Assembly: GCA_032622095.1 (NCBI GenBank)
Contig: CP136065.1
Location: 67,611,675 to 67,675,674 of the forward strand
DNA: 64,000 nt
Source of the DNA: Siphonodentalium dalli
Lineage: Eukaryota > Mollusca > Scaphopoda > Gadilida > Siphonodentaliidae
Reading direction: 5' to 3'
Position numbers and translations under genes: made by a program
The notes under the pieces: generated by a model
What the model was told of the DNA's origin: nothing
Database searches by the model: none
The model's input: only the letters and a program-made list of their open reading frames with translations
In this document: positions 47,146 through 62,100 of the stretch, one piece after another
Layout of the letters: each line of letters begins with the position of its first letter
Numbering within the stretch: the stretch's first letter is position 1

Positions 47146-50100
47146 ATGGGAGACTGGATGAACCTTACATGCACCAAGAAACAACTACCATGGCTTATTG
47201 TTGTTTGTTTAACATTCGTCATTCTGGTATTAGCTACCGTTGTAGTTATCACACTCACAGGTAATATGTTGTCACATCACACGTAGGCCAAACCTGATGG
47301 CCACAAATGGAACTATATTTGATAAACTGGAAACATCTAATTAATTTGTCTATTTCAGTTATATGTATACCTCAATGAAATTCTCGTTCATGATTTTGAT
47401 AGTGAGACCCGTGCCATTGCGAAGCTTCGATGGGTCCATGTTTCTGGTCAGAACAATAGTAGCCCCCCCCCCCCCAACCTTGAGAGTCAAAATATGTGGA
47501 GGTAAACCAGACTGCTGACTGAGTTTACCCACACAAACACCCACATATATTCGCTGTCCAAATAAGGTAAAATATAAGAGCGTTCGTATCGTTTATGTTC
47601 GGTAATGATGGTATGACGTCATAACGACACAATCGTTTTGACGATTCAGTGACAAATTTCATGATTCAGCTGTTTGACAACCACGAAAATGCAACGTCAT
47701 TTTAACGATCCAGCGACCGTATTGTGCATGCTATGTTAATTGTTATAATTTATTCACATTTTGAATTCCAATTATTGCCTCCCACAATGAGCATATATGT
47801 TTCCGTCGTCCAAAAGTGGTAGATAATACAGCTCGTTCCGAGTTATGTGCTGTTGTGTCCGTTTTTTTCTGTTTAAACATACTATATTACAAGAGGGATC
47901 GGGCCCACGTTTTGACAATTACATCCACCCTCTGCCCTGTATACGTTTGCAACATTAAACTGTTGGATGAGTTACGTATGATCGCGATGCATGTGCCAAA
48001 ACGAATAATACTGATTGTAAGTATTTGTGTGCCTTGTACGCTGAGAGTTTACTTATGAAATTTGGACTAATTTTATACTAAATTGGACAGGAAATCTTTA
48101 AAATATATACGTATTCGTTCATACTTTAGATCCATCAACATCGAAGGTATATGTGGAGAGTGGACGTTTATCCCCAAATCCGGGTGAGTATATAGTTATG
48201 TCGCCGTTTAAAGATGCCCTGTCAGATTTTACACCAGATAATACCACCATATGTACGTTTTATTTACCATAAAATAAATAGACCGCACACATGAGCCCAT
48301 TAACCCTTTACCCAACAAACCGGCCAAAAACGCCCAAATAAAGCTTCAACAGCCTAAAATATCTTCGGTCTGTGTCAATAACACCATAAAAATATGGATA
48401 TCATTGGAACCGGTTCATTGACCACATTGTGATGGTTACAGTTATGCCCTGTGCCAATGCATTCTCTTATATATGCGAGTCGACCATAGGTCGCCTCGCA
48501 TATATAAGAGAATGCATTGGCCTAAAAAAAAAAAATAATACATTCTTTGACAATTTTATCATGTTTAATATGTGGTAAGCCAATGCATTCTCTTATATAT
48601 GCGAGGCGACCTATGGTCGACTCGCATATATAAGAGAATGCATTGACACAGGGCCGTTCTGTTGGATAAAGGGTTAATACGAGATCTTGATGGCAAGGTA
48701 TCGACTCTAACAGAGGTAGTTTCATCACGTTTTGAATTTGTGTCCGCAAAAAATTCAATGCTCGTCTCTTACAAAGAGCGTCTATGCTAATTGTGTCGTC
48801 CGAAAGCGGTAGATACTAAAGGTAGTTCTCAATTATGAGATTATGTTATAATTCTCGACGTATTATTTGTGGTTGATTCTTTGTGAAACTAATGATGGTG
48901 ATTTCAAGTATCTTTTTCACTTTACTATCCCCATGAAACAACAAAACTCTATCGGAAAGCCACCCCTATTGTGATCACAATGATCCAAGTCCCATAAAAA
49001 TCGCGTAATAAATAAGCCGATAAATAAATAAATAATACCACCACCGGTTGTCGGCTAACTCCGTCGCAAAACCTCGCATGACGTCAAGCGATGTAAACTA
49101 ATTAAAAACAGGGAATTGGAGTCGGAGTTAATTATGTCTACCTATATGGCGATGGAAAATCCGGAATCGACATCAGCGCGTGAGTGTAATGGAATTACTG
49201 CGGGGCATATCAATAGCATTGTGTACACATGGTGAATTGTCATCGCGCGGTGAGTTATCTTCACTTGTGATTTGTCTTAAGTGCTGTTTGGAAAGTTACG
49301 GTATTGTTTTGACAAAAAATATAGAGGGACAATTGAGCGGGGTAGATAACACTTTCGTATAAAGCTTATAAAAACACGAGCCGGCATGTGAACTTTATTC
49401 GGGTGCGTGTTTGCGATGTTGTTTTAATTTTCCGTATATATGCCCCGAGTGTCCCGTATTTACAATCATTCATTCGTGACAATGCCATATAAATGCAGTG
49501 TTTTCGGCCGTGGCCGGTCTAGTGACTCTCAGTTAGGCATATGCTGTATTCATTTCCAAACGATGTACGTGACATTTGGCGGGATTTCTGTGGGAAACCT
49601 GTTGCGCAAAATCAGAAACCGATTACATATACCAAATAAAGAGCGTTTAATTTGACGAGTCAGTCATGGTTACGAATACATACAATTGCAGTTAAAGTGG
49701 GGAGTATGTTGATGAATAATTCACGATGACAACTATTCTAAGTCGAGTCCCCATTTCCTTCGCCATGGCTCAATAAAGAGCGTTCCATGTTAAGATTTTT
49801 CCTAATATGGTACGAATAAAAAGAGTTTAATAAAGCGGAAATTGCTATGACAATGATGGAAGGATATATAAAGCATGCATATCGGAAGTTCATGTACATG
49901 TATTGGCCTGTATTATTGTAATCAGTAAACAATCACTAGAACAACTGTTCTAAGTCGAATCCCTTTACCTTGACACAATAAAGAGCGTTCACTATTACGA
50001 TATATTGCGAATAAAGACCACTTGAATATGTGATTCCATATTAAACCGAATTATTATCCCTCCTTCAAAAAGTGTTATATATGATTGGATGTTTAAACGA

Positions 50101-53100
50101 ACCACGGCGAACATTTATATATTTTATAACCCTATTGTTATGCGTAATGGACACATAGAGGTCGATTTATGACCTGGATATTCAATAGACCGCATCGCTA
50201 GAGTGCTAATTTTATAGGCCAATAACCATGCATAGATGTAGTGAATTTCCATCAGTGACAGTCGGCAAGATTGTTTTGGGGTGGGGGAAGCAATATTCCG
50301 AAATATATATAAACACCATATCGCCCAAATATATACATGATTCATAACCAAGGAAAAATGAACTTATCATATCATATTGGTAATGAATGACTTGATTAAA
50401 TCCGACAGCAATAAACCAATTTTGTGTTGTTTTACCGCGTTACGATAAATTAAAACGAAACGCTCTTTATTGACACACGACTAATGGAATCTGGAAATTG
50501 GAATGTTTACGAGATGATAATTGCCTAATAACTGCGCAAGTCTTCGCGTATATATGCAATCTTGATATGCATATATAATATAACTTGGACTATTCCGGTA
50601 ACGAAAAAATATATATAAACACGAGCACGCGTTTATATAGATAAATGCGCGCAAAACTGAATAATATACGGGCATGGCTTTATAGTAACAACACATCGCG
50701 ATACATATAATAATAGTAATAATAACACGATAAAGACATTTAATTACGAGAAAGGCGATGTTTTCGGCGAAGTTTTTGCATTCGCAGTGTGATAACTCGA
50801 TAATGGTATTACAGGGAATCTGTTGAAACTTCTTGAGTCATATTTAACTGACCGTGAACAGCGAGTCTTAATTGAGGGAGATCATTCTCAATGGAAACCT
50901 GTCATGGCGGGTGTGCCCCAAGGCTCTATACTAGGCCCCCTCTTTTTTCTTATCTACATTAATGATATAACGCAAAATGTTAACTGTCACATACGCTTGT
51001 TTGCAGATGATACATCCATATTTTTAACAGTTGAAGACCCTACATTGGCGGCCGAATTAATAAACGGTGATATTGAACGATTGGCATCCTGGTCACAAGA
51101 ATGGCTTGTGAAATTTAACCCGACGAAAACTGAGACTCTCTTGATATCGCGTAAAACTGACCCCCCTGATCATCCCCGACTCCATATGTCTAACGAGGAC
51201 GTAAATGAGGTGACTTTTCACAAACATCTGGGATTAACGTGTAAACATCATGGCTCATGGGATGCTCATATAAATGACATTATAGACAGGGCCTGGAAAC
51301 GAGTGAACCACCTAAGAAAATTTAAATACTACCTGGACCGTATAACTATAGAGAGAATATATTTTGCTTATATAAGACCAGTCTTGGAATATGCCTCACC
51401 CGTATGGGACAACTGCACGCAAGCTGAAAGTGAGCTAATAGAAAAAATTCAATTTGAAGCTGCTAGAATAGCAACGGGAGGAACTAGAAGCATAAACAGC
51501 ATTGATATATTGGCAGACCTTGGTTGGGAAATGTTAAGTGAAAGGAGAACAAAATTCAAACTACATCAATTCTATAAGATGTTCTATCGCAATTCGCCAG
51601 CATATCTTTACAACACTGTTAATCATAATCACCCAGGGGCTGACAGATATGACTTTCGGAGAACTGACTTAAGACCCCCTTTTTCGGACACATCATCATA
51701 TCAACGATCATTCTTGCCCGCGACAACACGCCAGTGGAATAAATTATCTGATGACCTGAAAAACTCAGAAACTCTAGAAAATTTCAAATACAAATTGAAT
51801 ACCAATCTGCGCCTAAGACAAAAGAATGTTTGCCATTATAGCTATAGCAAATGCCGCAAAGCCCAGTTAATTCACACGCAACTTCGACTAGGATGCAGTA
51901 ACCTCAATGATGATCTCAGTCGCAACCATTTAAACGAATCTGATAAATGCTCATGTGGGGAAGTCGAGACTGCCGACCACTTTTTACTATATTGTCCCAG
52001 ATACTCGACAATACGAATTGAAATTTTCTCAGTATTAGCACAAAATTTGTGGAGATCTGATATTTTACTTAAGGGATCTACTTCATTTCCCAAAAGACTC
52101 AATAAGGCCATATTTGAGGCAACTCAAACATTTATACTAACAAGCAATCGATTTCGTTAATCGCCAATTGTATTTCTGATATTCACAATAAGTAGCTGCT
52201 CGAATTTGATAGTCTTCAGAGACACAAACAAAAAATGATATAGAAATAAATCATATACATGTATATAGCTAACAATGTAGCAATAATTTCAATAACTCGA
52301 CCCAAATTTTTTTTTTTTAAATAAATAAAAAAAAAAGCCATATTAAGGTACTGGCAAACTATTGACTCCACTCGACACAAATAGTTTTAAATTTTCCTAT
52401 GTAAAACAATAACATGCATAAGGGTAGTGATCATTGTAAATATATGTGTTAATTGCTTTTTTCCTCTGTTCTCACCCAACTGTTCATTTATCTTCTAATC
52501 ATGCTCTGTATCTCTTCCTCTCACTTAATCTTAACTTCCACTTCTCACTGAACACTATATGTAATCTATTCTCCTCTGAGGAGATGGCTCTATATAAGCA
52601 TCTGATCTTGTTGTCAAATCCTCTTCCTCCCTTCTTGTCTTCTATTCATACATGTGTCATGTTTTATAATTATATAATTTTGGGAAGAAATAAAATATTG
52701 TTTAAACCATAACGCGATAATCTTCAAAGGTCGCGATCGACTACATGCAAACTTAAAATACCGCCGTCGCGCATCTATGCGTTGTCAATGAGTTACCACG
52801 TGATCGATCACGTGCTATGCTTCTGTTTACATGTGACAATCACGTGATCGGGCCGATGATCATGTGACTTCGTCTACAACAAAATCTTCGGCTAACTTCG
52901 GATTTTTTTTTAATCGTTATAAAAATAACGATTGGCGGCCGAATATTAGATTATATGCGCCCAATGGACATTTTATATATATATATTATCGGTATATTGA
53001 AAGGAAATAATATTGTTTTTTCAGGACCGTATTCCTTTAAGAAAATCTGACTAATTGTGTGTTGAACCGGACCGCGGATCTTTAATCGCTGTATACACAT

Positions 53101-56100
53101 GTACATGGAAATGAATGTATTTGTATGCTAATGTAAAGGAAAGGTGGCCGGTTTCTGCATTGGTAGCCATGTAAACATTTTGAAAAGCTAAATCGTTCAT
53201 GAACAAAAAGGCATGGACACGAGCAACATAGTCCATAGCACTAATGCTCGTAACAATATTTGTTTACAGTATCATCACTTTCCGCCAAGGCAAAATGTCA
53301 GATATGTAGTTTATCCGAAAATTTGAAATAAAATCAATACTAATAGAAGCATTTCCGGAAAGATTTCATGTGTTTTACTTTCAATGTTTTATATTATATT
53401 TTTCTCTGCTACATGTAGCTTGGTTTTCTAGCGTTATTCAGTTATTACAACTGTAATGATGTGTTTATTTATGTATGTGTTTTTGCTTGCAGCACTGGTG
53501 TCGTTTTCTATATTATATGTTGTCATTTGTTTATATGTTTTTACTGTTTTTTTTTTTTTTGAGTTTGTATCTAACTCTTCAATTATGGAGGATAATACAG
53601 CTATATTTACAACATGCAGGCGGTAACGACAAGAATATTGCTTTGAATAAGTGTGCCTACCAGAAGGGAATATACAAAGACAATACCCCAAGTCTAGCAG
53701 TTGATGGCAGTGGCAGTGCAAATCGTGGTATTGAGACATGTGCATGCACGAACCCTGAAATCGACCCGTGGTGGCTCGTCGACCTCGGAGGGCAGTATAT
53801 GGTACATCGTGTCATCATCTACAACAGGGCTGTCGCCGGTAAGTTTCGGGATGGCCAAAACTAATCGGATAGTCATTTCCAAATCGGTGTATGTTTAAAT
53901 TGTAATTGAGGTAGCGTTACACAATGTCCCGCAGCATTAGGCAACTTGAGAGGGGATAGTGTACTTCTAATCTATGCTGAACCATGGTTGACATTTCTTG
54001 TAATACGTTTATTCTCTGATCAAAAGATATTGAGATACAAGTAGCAGATATATACAAAAGATTGAGAATGTTGCAGTATATGTACAATTTCATACACGAA
54101 CTTCCCATCATCGTCATCATTATCAACATCATGGTAGTCATTTTCGTCGTTTTCGTCATCCAGACATCATCACCGTAACCTCGCCATCAGTATCACCGTC
54201 TTCGTTGTCATCACGTTATCGTCTTCGTCTACTCGTCGTCACAATGGCCAGTATCATTATCATCATTATCTCCAACAACAACAACAACAACCACAGCAAC
54301 AACAAACTGCATATTATTCAATATCATTTAACTTAAGGTTTATCAGTCGGACGAATGAACATAGTCTGCGCAGGCAATCCACATCTTCCAAATTCAGAAT
54401 GTCATCTAATATATCAATAGTTGCATGTTCTATGCTGGTATATTTGTTAGGCAAGAAGCGATGTCATCAGCATCATGAACCATTTTTTATTTCATACAGC
54501 AATGATGAGCGTAAACAAATGTCTGTAGTACTGCACTTTGGTTTGTTAGTAAACACTGTTTGAAAACCAAGTGGAAGAGCATATGTACATGCATGTTATA
54601 AATATAATATAATATGTTTATCTGCAATTTTACTATAGTCTGTCATATGAGTTCATAGCTCACGGAAAGGGAGTCCATATTTATCAACCGCTTGGGGTCC
54701 ATAGTTATATACCGCTTGTCAATTACCTTTATTGCCTACATAAGGCATGCCTAATAAACGGTACGCTTATTACGTCAATGTAGCTTTTAGGTCCACGTAG
54801 CTGTATTAGGTTGGTACTACTTCTATTACGCAATTTACTATGTAAATTGTGCAGGTAAATAGGGACATCAACCAGCCGAAATGACGTCCTTGTGATTTTG
54901 GGACATTTTTTATCGTCCATCATTCACCAAATTTGATACACAAATTCGTATACAAATATGTGTTTTAGCTCTATAATATATACATCATTCGAACAATGAC
55001 TCCGGGATTTATATTTATCTATCGTCTTGCTCTAGATAGTTCAGAAAGTGACGTGGCCAGTTTCATCAATGATCAGTTCAGCAAATGTGTTTTGAAGTGC
55101 TCTAAATTGATGACCAAGTACGTCACTTACTCATCGTTCATCAACATGTGGTCGGAAACGACGAACCAACGAAGAAGGTCTTGGATACATCGATGTGGCC
55201 GAACACAATATTGAATTCGACCTTTTTTCCGAAAATAAACTTGCTGGCAGACCTAAGGATTGCGACATGGTTCAAGTGTGGAAATGATGATAATGAGATC
55301 ATTTAAAAGTAACTGCATATACACACTACATACGTATAATTGTGTTAGTGGAATTGTCGCGTGACATTATCAACTGGGATTTACTTTTATTTTATACTAT
55401 CAGGGTTACCCAGCGTTGCCCATGTTTTAGAGATGTGAAACCCTCTGCAGTAGACACTTGGTGGGAATAGAGTATACTCTTGCACACATTGTTACATTTA
55501 TTCTCATAAACTGTATATCCAAATAGCATCGCAAAACGTCATTCTTATACATGGATTATAAGTAATGGCTCACCTTATCGGAGTGATTGTAATTTTGTTT
55601 ATCGCGATTAACTCGTCCCACCAATAAAGAAGTATTTATTTATTTACAACCGAACGTACTCAGACGATGCCATTGTTTAAATCGTACAGTTCACGTGGTT
55701 GGAATTGGTTTGTTAAGGTTTTTTTTTTATATTTGTAATTGGGATCAAAACATGAACATTAGTTCAAAAGACGACAATTGATTTTACATAGAGATGTATA
55801 AATCAATCTAGTGGGTTAGACTAAGATTTTGGTGACACCTGGTTATCATATGTCCATGAAGATACAGATGTTTTAAAGAAATGTCCATGCCCCTATGTTC
55901 TGGCTAATTATTCTCAGTTTAACATAACTGTTGCTATATATCAATTACATGTGGCCGACAAAGAGCGAGGTTTTAAGTTGTTCATGTTAGGCTGTGAGTC
56001 TGTTCTTAAAATGAAAGAAATCCTCCGTATCGGGCAGATGTACCCTTGTCAGAATGATGCCACTATTGGAGAATCCTGAAAAAGTCATGTGCTGCTGACT

Positions 56101-59100
56101 GTATTATAACTCACAATAAACTATATTGACTGCACACTGTGACATATTATATCATATAGTTCCATCTTATTATGGTGTCAATTCGCCGTTATATGATGTT
56201 CATTGTCTCTATTTTGTGTGAAAATGTAGTTATATGGTGTGCAAATATCTTTATGCAATGGTATATCGCACTATTGCACGCGGTATTAACGCGTGTGAAC
56301 CTCGTTAAACAGATCGCTTACTGAGAGCATACAATAGCTGCAAAATGTATTGCAGATTGAACCGTTTATTAATCATTTGCTAGTTTGTTTGGTATCTGTG
56401 CAAAACCTATATTGTGTGATGACAAATTTGCGAAATGCATTTTCAAGTTTAACAGCAACATTCGAAGATTGTCTTGTTTTGGTTTGCAAGATTTTCGTTT
56501 GCAATATCAGAAATGACCAAGCTTCTGTCGCTTGACTCTGTCGGCAAATCTCGGGACGGAAATATTATACAGATACATTTTGGCCATGACTACTCTATGA
56601 TATGTCCATCTATTACTGAGTCCGTCGCCATGACTACTCTATGATCTGTCCATCTATTACTGAGTCCGTCGCCATGACTACTCTATGATATGTCCATCTA
56701 TTACTGAGTCCGTCGCCATGACTACTCTATGATCTGTCCATCTATTACTGAGTCCGTCGCAAGTGCCGATTTTCGCAGCTAAATCAAATAGTTTCATATT
56801 CATTTTACTCATGATATTGTCATGTCCATGCGCATTTTAACTACAGACGACAATAAACTCTCCACTTACGATTAGTAACCTCACGATTTCTTTGTGAGTA
56901 GAAGTAATGAGCATGCTCGTGTGAATATCGCAGTCAAATCGTGGATATCAAGCAGTGTTTGATATCAGCTGCATAAGAAAATCGGCTGGGACAACGTGAT
57001 TTGAAACAAATATGAACAACTGTGTCCAAAAAAATGGTCGCGACTACAGGTGGTTTGGTATCAACCCCACCCTCATCAATTGTGTTTGGTCAAAATCAAT
57101 CACATATTTGATTCCAAGTCTCCACTCTTTTCCCATATTTAAAGATAATTACGAAGCGACTTCGTATAATATACATAATTCGCGTGATGCCGGTTTAACA
57201 GTATGCTCAGTGCATGCTCGCCAAGCAGGTCCTTTTTTTCATTTTCAATGCAAAAATAATTTGAAATGATTGCTTAAATGCAGTACAAATGTGGAGGCTT
57301 GGATCCAAATATGCAACTGATTTGGGCAGATTAAAATTATACAAGTCGATACATGTATAGCAGTTTTGTACAGCAGGTGGGGTTTTTATCGAAATATAAT
57401 GAGTTTGAAATTGATGGTATATATTCTCCTGTAGTAAAGTGTGGACATCGATGCGCTGTGGAATGATGTGGCATATTTGTACAAAAATAGCTTATATTCA
57501 ATCGATTGGCGTTGCAATTTTAGGAATCGGTTCAAGCGTTTGTGAATTATGGCCGTTAGTGAAGAGTTATTCGAAATATTGAACTCCATTCTAACGTATT
57601 ATATCAATAGCGATGCATTTGTTAAAGTGGTGCGCTCATTTTAAATTTATAATTTTACTCGTTTTAACGACGCACCCCTATTATATCTCATCTGCAGGAT
57701 ATAGACTTCACAACTTTACAATAGCAGTATCACCGCGCATGGATGACGTCAATGACGATAGGTGGTTCACCACGTGCTTCCATTTCCCGGCACAAGCATC
57801 CGACGCTCAAATCATCCACGCGTTATGTGATCACCCGGTGAACGGGAGATACCTGCGCGTACAGATATTCGATGACACGAAGGTTTACCTTACACTCTGT
57901 GAGGTGGAGGTGTTCGAAACGCCACCAAACAACACAGCAACTGTTACAGGTACTTTCAAGCCAAACTACACGATATAGTTCTACCCCTTGATACGCTCGA
58001 TTTGCTACCGTCAAATGTTGCTTTCACTAGAGATGGTCTGTCTTTTCTTTAGCGCGCGCCGCGTGCATGTATACTGTTCTGCAAATTTTTGATAGCCGTG
58101 GTCCCGTGGGCATTTAATTTATAGATAATTGTTTTTTCCGGTTTAAAAGTCGAACTGCGCGACCAGGAGGCCGAGTCAGGTAAAAGGTGTAGTTGGGAAT
58201 TTCAATTTACATTATTATGCCAATAATGTTGATTTTTGGTTTGTGACAAGCTATGTCAATTACCAATAAAATATATTTAAAAGAAAATTTGTAAGTCTTA
58301 TATTTCAACTTTTATAGACATTTTTCGTTCTGCAGCCCACTGATGGTTGTGGTCGGAGACGGCCGAGTCGGCCACCGGTTCGTTAATTAGGTGCTGGTTG
58401 TTATTGTTATTTTAACGGAATTCTGAGTTGGTCAATCGCGAAACCAATATATTTTATTTTCTATAATTACAATCATGGGTATATAATATATGATCTTGAG
58501 CGCGTTACCATTTCTGATTATGGTTTTCTTGTATAACATTTGGTATATAGTTTCCTGTAGAACATATCGCATCATTACGCACGATTCTGGAATTGAAAAA
58601 TATCTTTCGGTGCTAAATTATAGAATTTATGTGCACTAATAATTATCTTCCCATAGAAACTGGGTCTTGGTCTAAGTCTAATGAACTTAATGAAGAGCGA
58701 GTCTACACACATTGCACTCGCTGTCCAATAGGGGACGAAAACCATTTGATCATGGAATGCAGCAGAGCATGGACGTATATTGTAAAAAATTCAAAGTGAT
58801 GTGAATTTCCGCCATAAAAACATATTTTAGTACATTTCTCAAAGATAAAATATGAGTAGAAAAGTGAAACTTAAACTCGCACTACAAAAGGACTTAAGTA
58901 TAAAGTTAGCACTTTTATTATATGTCTTAGTTAAACTTTCGTTCATTATTTTTCACTTTTCAATTTTCTGTCAGAGGGTGACCAGACCATCGAAATTAGC
59001 AAACATACTGTGGATTTAACAAATCCCAATTGCTGGTGTCGTATTCAACGCACATGTAGCAATATACAACCAAAAAATACTAGTTTATGCTGTCACATCC

Positions 59101-62100
59101 TTCGGATATGTTGCATAAAATCGATATTTACGATTATTTGCATTCGATGTACCGCATAGTAAAATTCTGCGCTGATTGTAAACAAAGGAAAAACCGTAGA
59201 AGAAAACAGTTGCAAACATGGAAACTACAAATTGTCATTACTAAATATAAACGAAAAAACGTAGTGTATTACTTCTACTGTATGATGACGATAAGATTTG
59301 ATAATATACTCACTGTATTTGATGAATAATCTCGTTTTTCCGCTAGAAAATAACAGTCACGCTGAAGAATGTTAATTCGTTGAATGAAGCCGAAAGAGTA
59401 ATCTCGCCAGTTCTCTCCGATCGCGAGATTTCGCTAAAAATAACACTGGGCCAACGAGAGTTTCATATCCATTAAATATATATCGATGAGCAGAGTTAGC
59501 TCTTTAAGAAACAGAGTTCTACCCCGCCACCGTACTGAGCAAATAAACGTGTATAACGTCTGCTCAATTCTAAACACAACCGATATTTTACACATGAACA
59601 AGTTGTGTGGCTTTTTAAGATACGCCCAAGTTGTTGCATAGTTCACTCCTCGTAGAGGCTATACCTCACAGGAATGGACTTTGCAACCATAATATTATAT
59701 TATACCATATCCATTCGGATCACCGCTGCACCGCCTTACCTTTCCATCTCTATATACATGCGACGACGGCAAATGTTTACGATGACTTTATTAAATTTCA
59801 AAGTTATACTTACCATTTTATTTGTTTGCACCATTGTGCTTTTGATTATATATTGTTTTGTTCGTATATTACACATGTAATTAGAACAACAATAAAGAAT
59901 CTTGAATCTTGAATATTGATCTAATTAGCGTGGCCATGGTGGTTGTTGTTGGTCATGAGAGGTTATACGTTGACCGATTTGGGGTCCAACGAGTATTGCA
60001 AGTGGAAACGCTTATAAGCGCGCTGCTTGCGATATTATTGCAATATTTTGCGCTTAATATTGTGACATTTAAGAAAATTATTGCTTCTTGTATATTGTTT
60101 GGCATAAATAGAGACACTGTTTTAGATTTGTATATAACTATACATTGTAGATGTAAATGCTATATATACACTACATGTATATGCACAGTATTTATCTAAT
60201 ATACATATAATACTATCGGGTCTGTATGAAATTTTGTCGCGCTCAACATTGCGTAAATGCGCGCTTAATATCGCAATATTCTGCGCTGAATATCGCAATA
60301 ATAAGCGCGACAGATTTTTGGTATTGCGCTATAATCGCGCCTTTTTAATCGCGCCTTTTTCGAAATTAAGGGAGCTCAATATCGCAATAAAGGCGCGCCT
60401 CAATGTACCACTTCTTCTGACTGGTATACTGTAAATGTTACGGATTGGTGACGTCAGGAAATGTATTAGGCTATCAAAGAATCAACACTTTGGTTCGTTA
60501 TGAGAGGTCATCAATGGGATTGGAGTTGTAAGCTCACGTTCAATATATTGGTGACATGACAACTCTTCAAAAAATCTCTGCTGACAGCTTTTAGGTATCA
60601 AAACTTCAATGTCTTCATATTAGGACATTATCCACGGACGCAGTTTATATGTGACCCGCCATATCAAATCCAGTCGGAAGTCGGGATTTTTTTACCCTGT
60701 GCCAATGCATTCTCTTATATATGCGAGTCGACCATAGGTCGCCTCGCATATATAAGAAAATGCATTGGCCTAACAATTTTTTATCATTTGTTTTAAATAA
60801 ATGTTTCTGACAATTTTTAGGACATAAAATAAAAAACATCCATTACCCTGCAGGGAGCACCACACATACAATGTTTATAGAAGCATATTATAGAAGAGTG
60901 TCGTCTGCTCATGTTTGTCTGGGGCTATGTATGGGTGAAATTATAAAATTGTTAAAGAATACAAGAACAAATTATTAAAATTGTAAAAAGTGTTTAGGCC
61001 AATGCATTCTCTTATATATGCGAGGCGACCTACACTCTTATGACTAATGTGTAGGTTTTCTACACAAAATGTGTAGCCCTGCTACACAATTATTATTCAA
61101 TTTTGATCTTAAACATATTTGTGTAGTATATGTGTAGTTTCATATTCGTACACAAATTGTGTAACAATTTTTACACATAAATGGGTAAATTTTTACACAT
61201 TTATACACAACTGTGTGTATGAAATCAACACATATCCCTTACACATTTTGTGTAGGTTCTTACACACACACAGTTCGTAAACAAGAAATGCAAGTTCAGT
61301 AGTCCGACCTGTGGTATAGTATTAAAGATATATGCAGATTTATATGTTAAAACTTTCATGGCGCATAGTGGTATGTAGTATTTTGTTCTGTACTGGGAGT
61401 TTTTGCTTTGAATGAACAAACCAGGGTCGAGGCGTGATTGCATAAATTAGTATTATTACAACAACCATAACAAGAGTCTAAGAGCAGTAATCGCCATGAA
61501 AGTTTTAACAAATAAATCCTCATATACTATTAATACTAAACACACATATTGGAATTCTGAACTTACATCCTTGTCTACGATCGCTGTAGATTGTATTCCA
61601 AAAAATATACTCAAACAATATGGCCGTCACGTAGCAGACCATGAAACTGAAGGCACCGCAATGCGCACGCGCTGCGTTCTTACACAATTGTGTGTAACAA
61701 AATATACACATTATGTGTAGAACGGCACTTGGTCAATGTATTTGTATGTAAAACTACACATTGCTATGTGTATTAACCGGGTTTACACATTTGATGTGTA
61801 ATCGTTTCTACACATTAGTTATAAGAGAGTATGGTCAACTCGCTTATATAAGAGAATGCATTGGCACAGGGTAACAAATCCCGACTTCCGACTGGATTTG
61901 ATATGGCGGGTCACATATGTCCATGATATCACTTAATGTTTAACTAGAATTGTGACCATATATAACTGCGTAAAATAGGTGCAGCACCCATAACTGAGAC
62001 TGTTCGATATACTTTCAGAAAAATTCTGTTGCTCTGGAAACAGACGTTCGCGCGTGGGTGTCAAAGATGTGATCATGCAAGGAGACGAGCAGTGTGAAGT

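Larger units (their letters stand above)
48917..53036 (+). mobile_element. Diverged relative of the 24931-27770 element, with THAP relic and nested LINE
   Basis: The left part aligns with the 24931 element: ATCGGAAAGCC(A/C), TGATCCAAGTCCCAT, AATAAATAAATAATACCA, AATTAAAAAC and GAG(T/C)CGGAGTT(A/T)ATTATG. The right part shares (A/C)ATGTGA(T/C)C(G/A)-type blocks, CTTCGGAT and the end TTCCT|TTAA (53033-53040). The left terminus is worn and its TTAA is not seen. The length, about 4.1 kb, is inflated by the LINE at 50796-52711. It sits inside intron 2. Confidence 0.62.
53839..56582. other. Intron 3 of the lectin-like gene, first part
   Basis: Contains a CAT/CGT/CAA-rich simple-sequence tract at about 54095-54310 and the dispersed repeat at 55410-55680 (partner 36690-36955). 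No exon between 53838 and 57698 could be supported, and the flanking exons join in frame without one. Confidence 0.45.
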
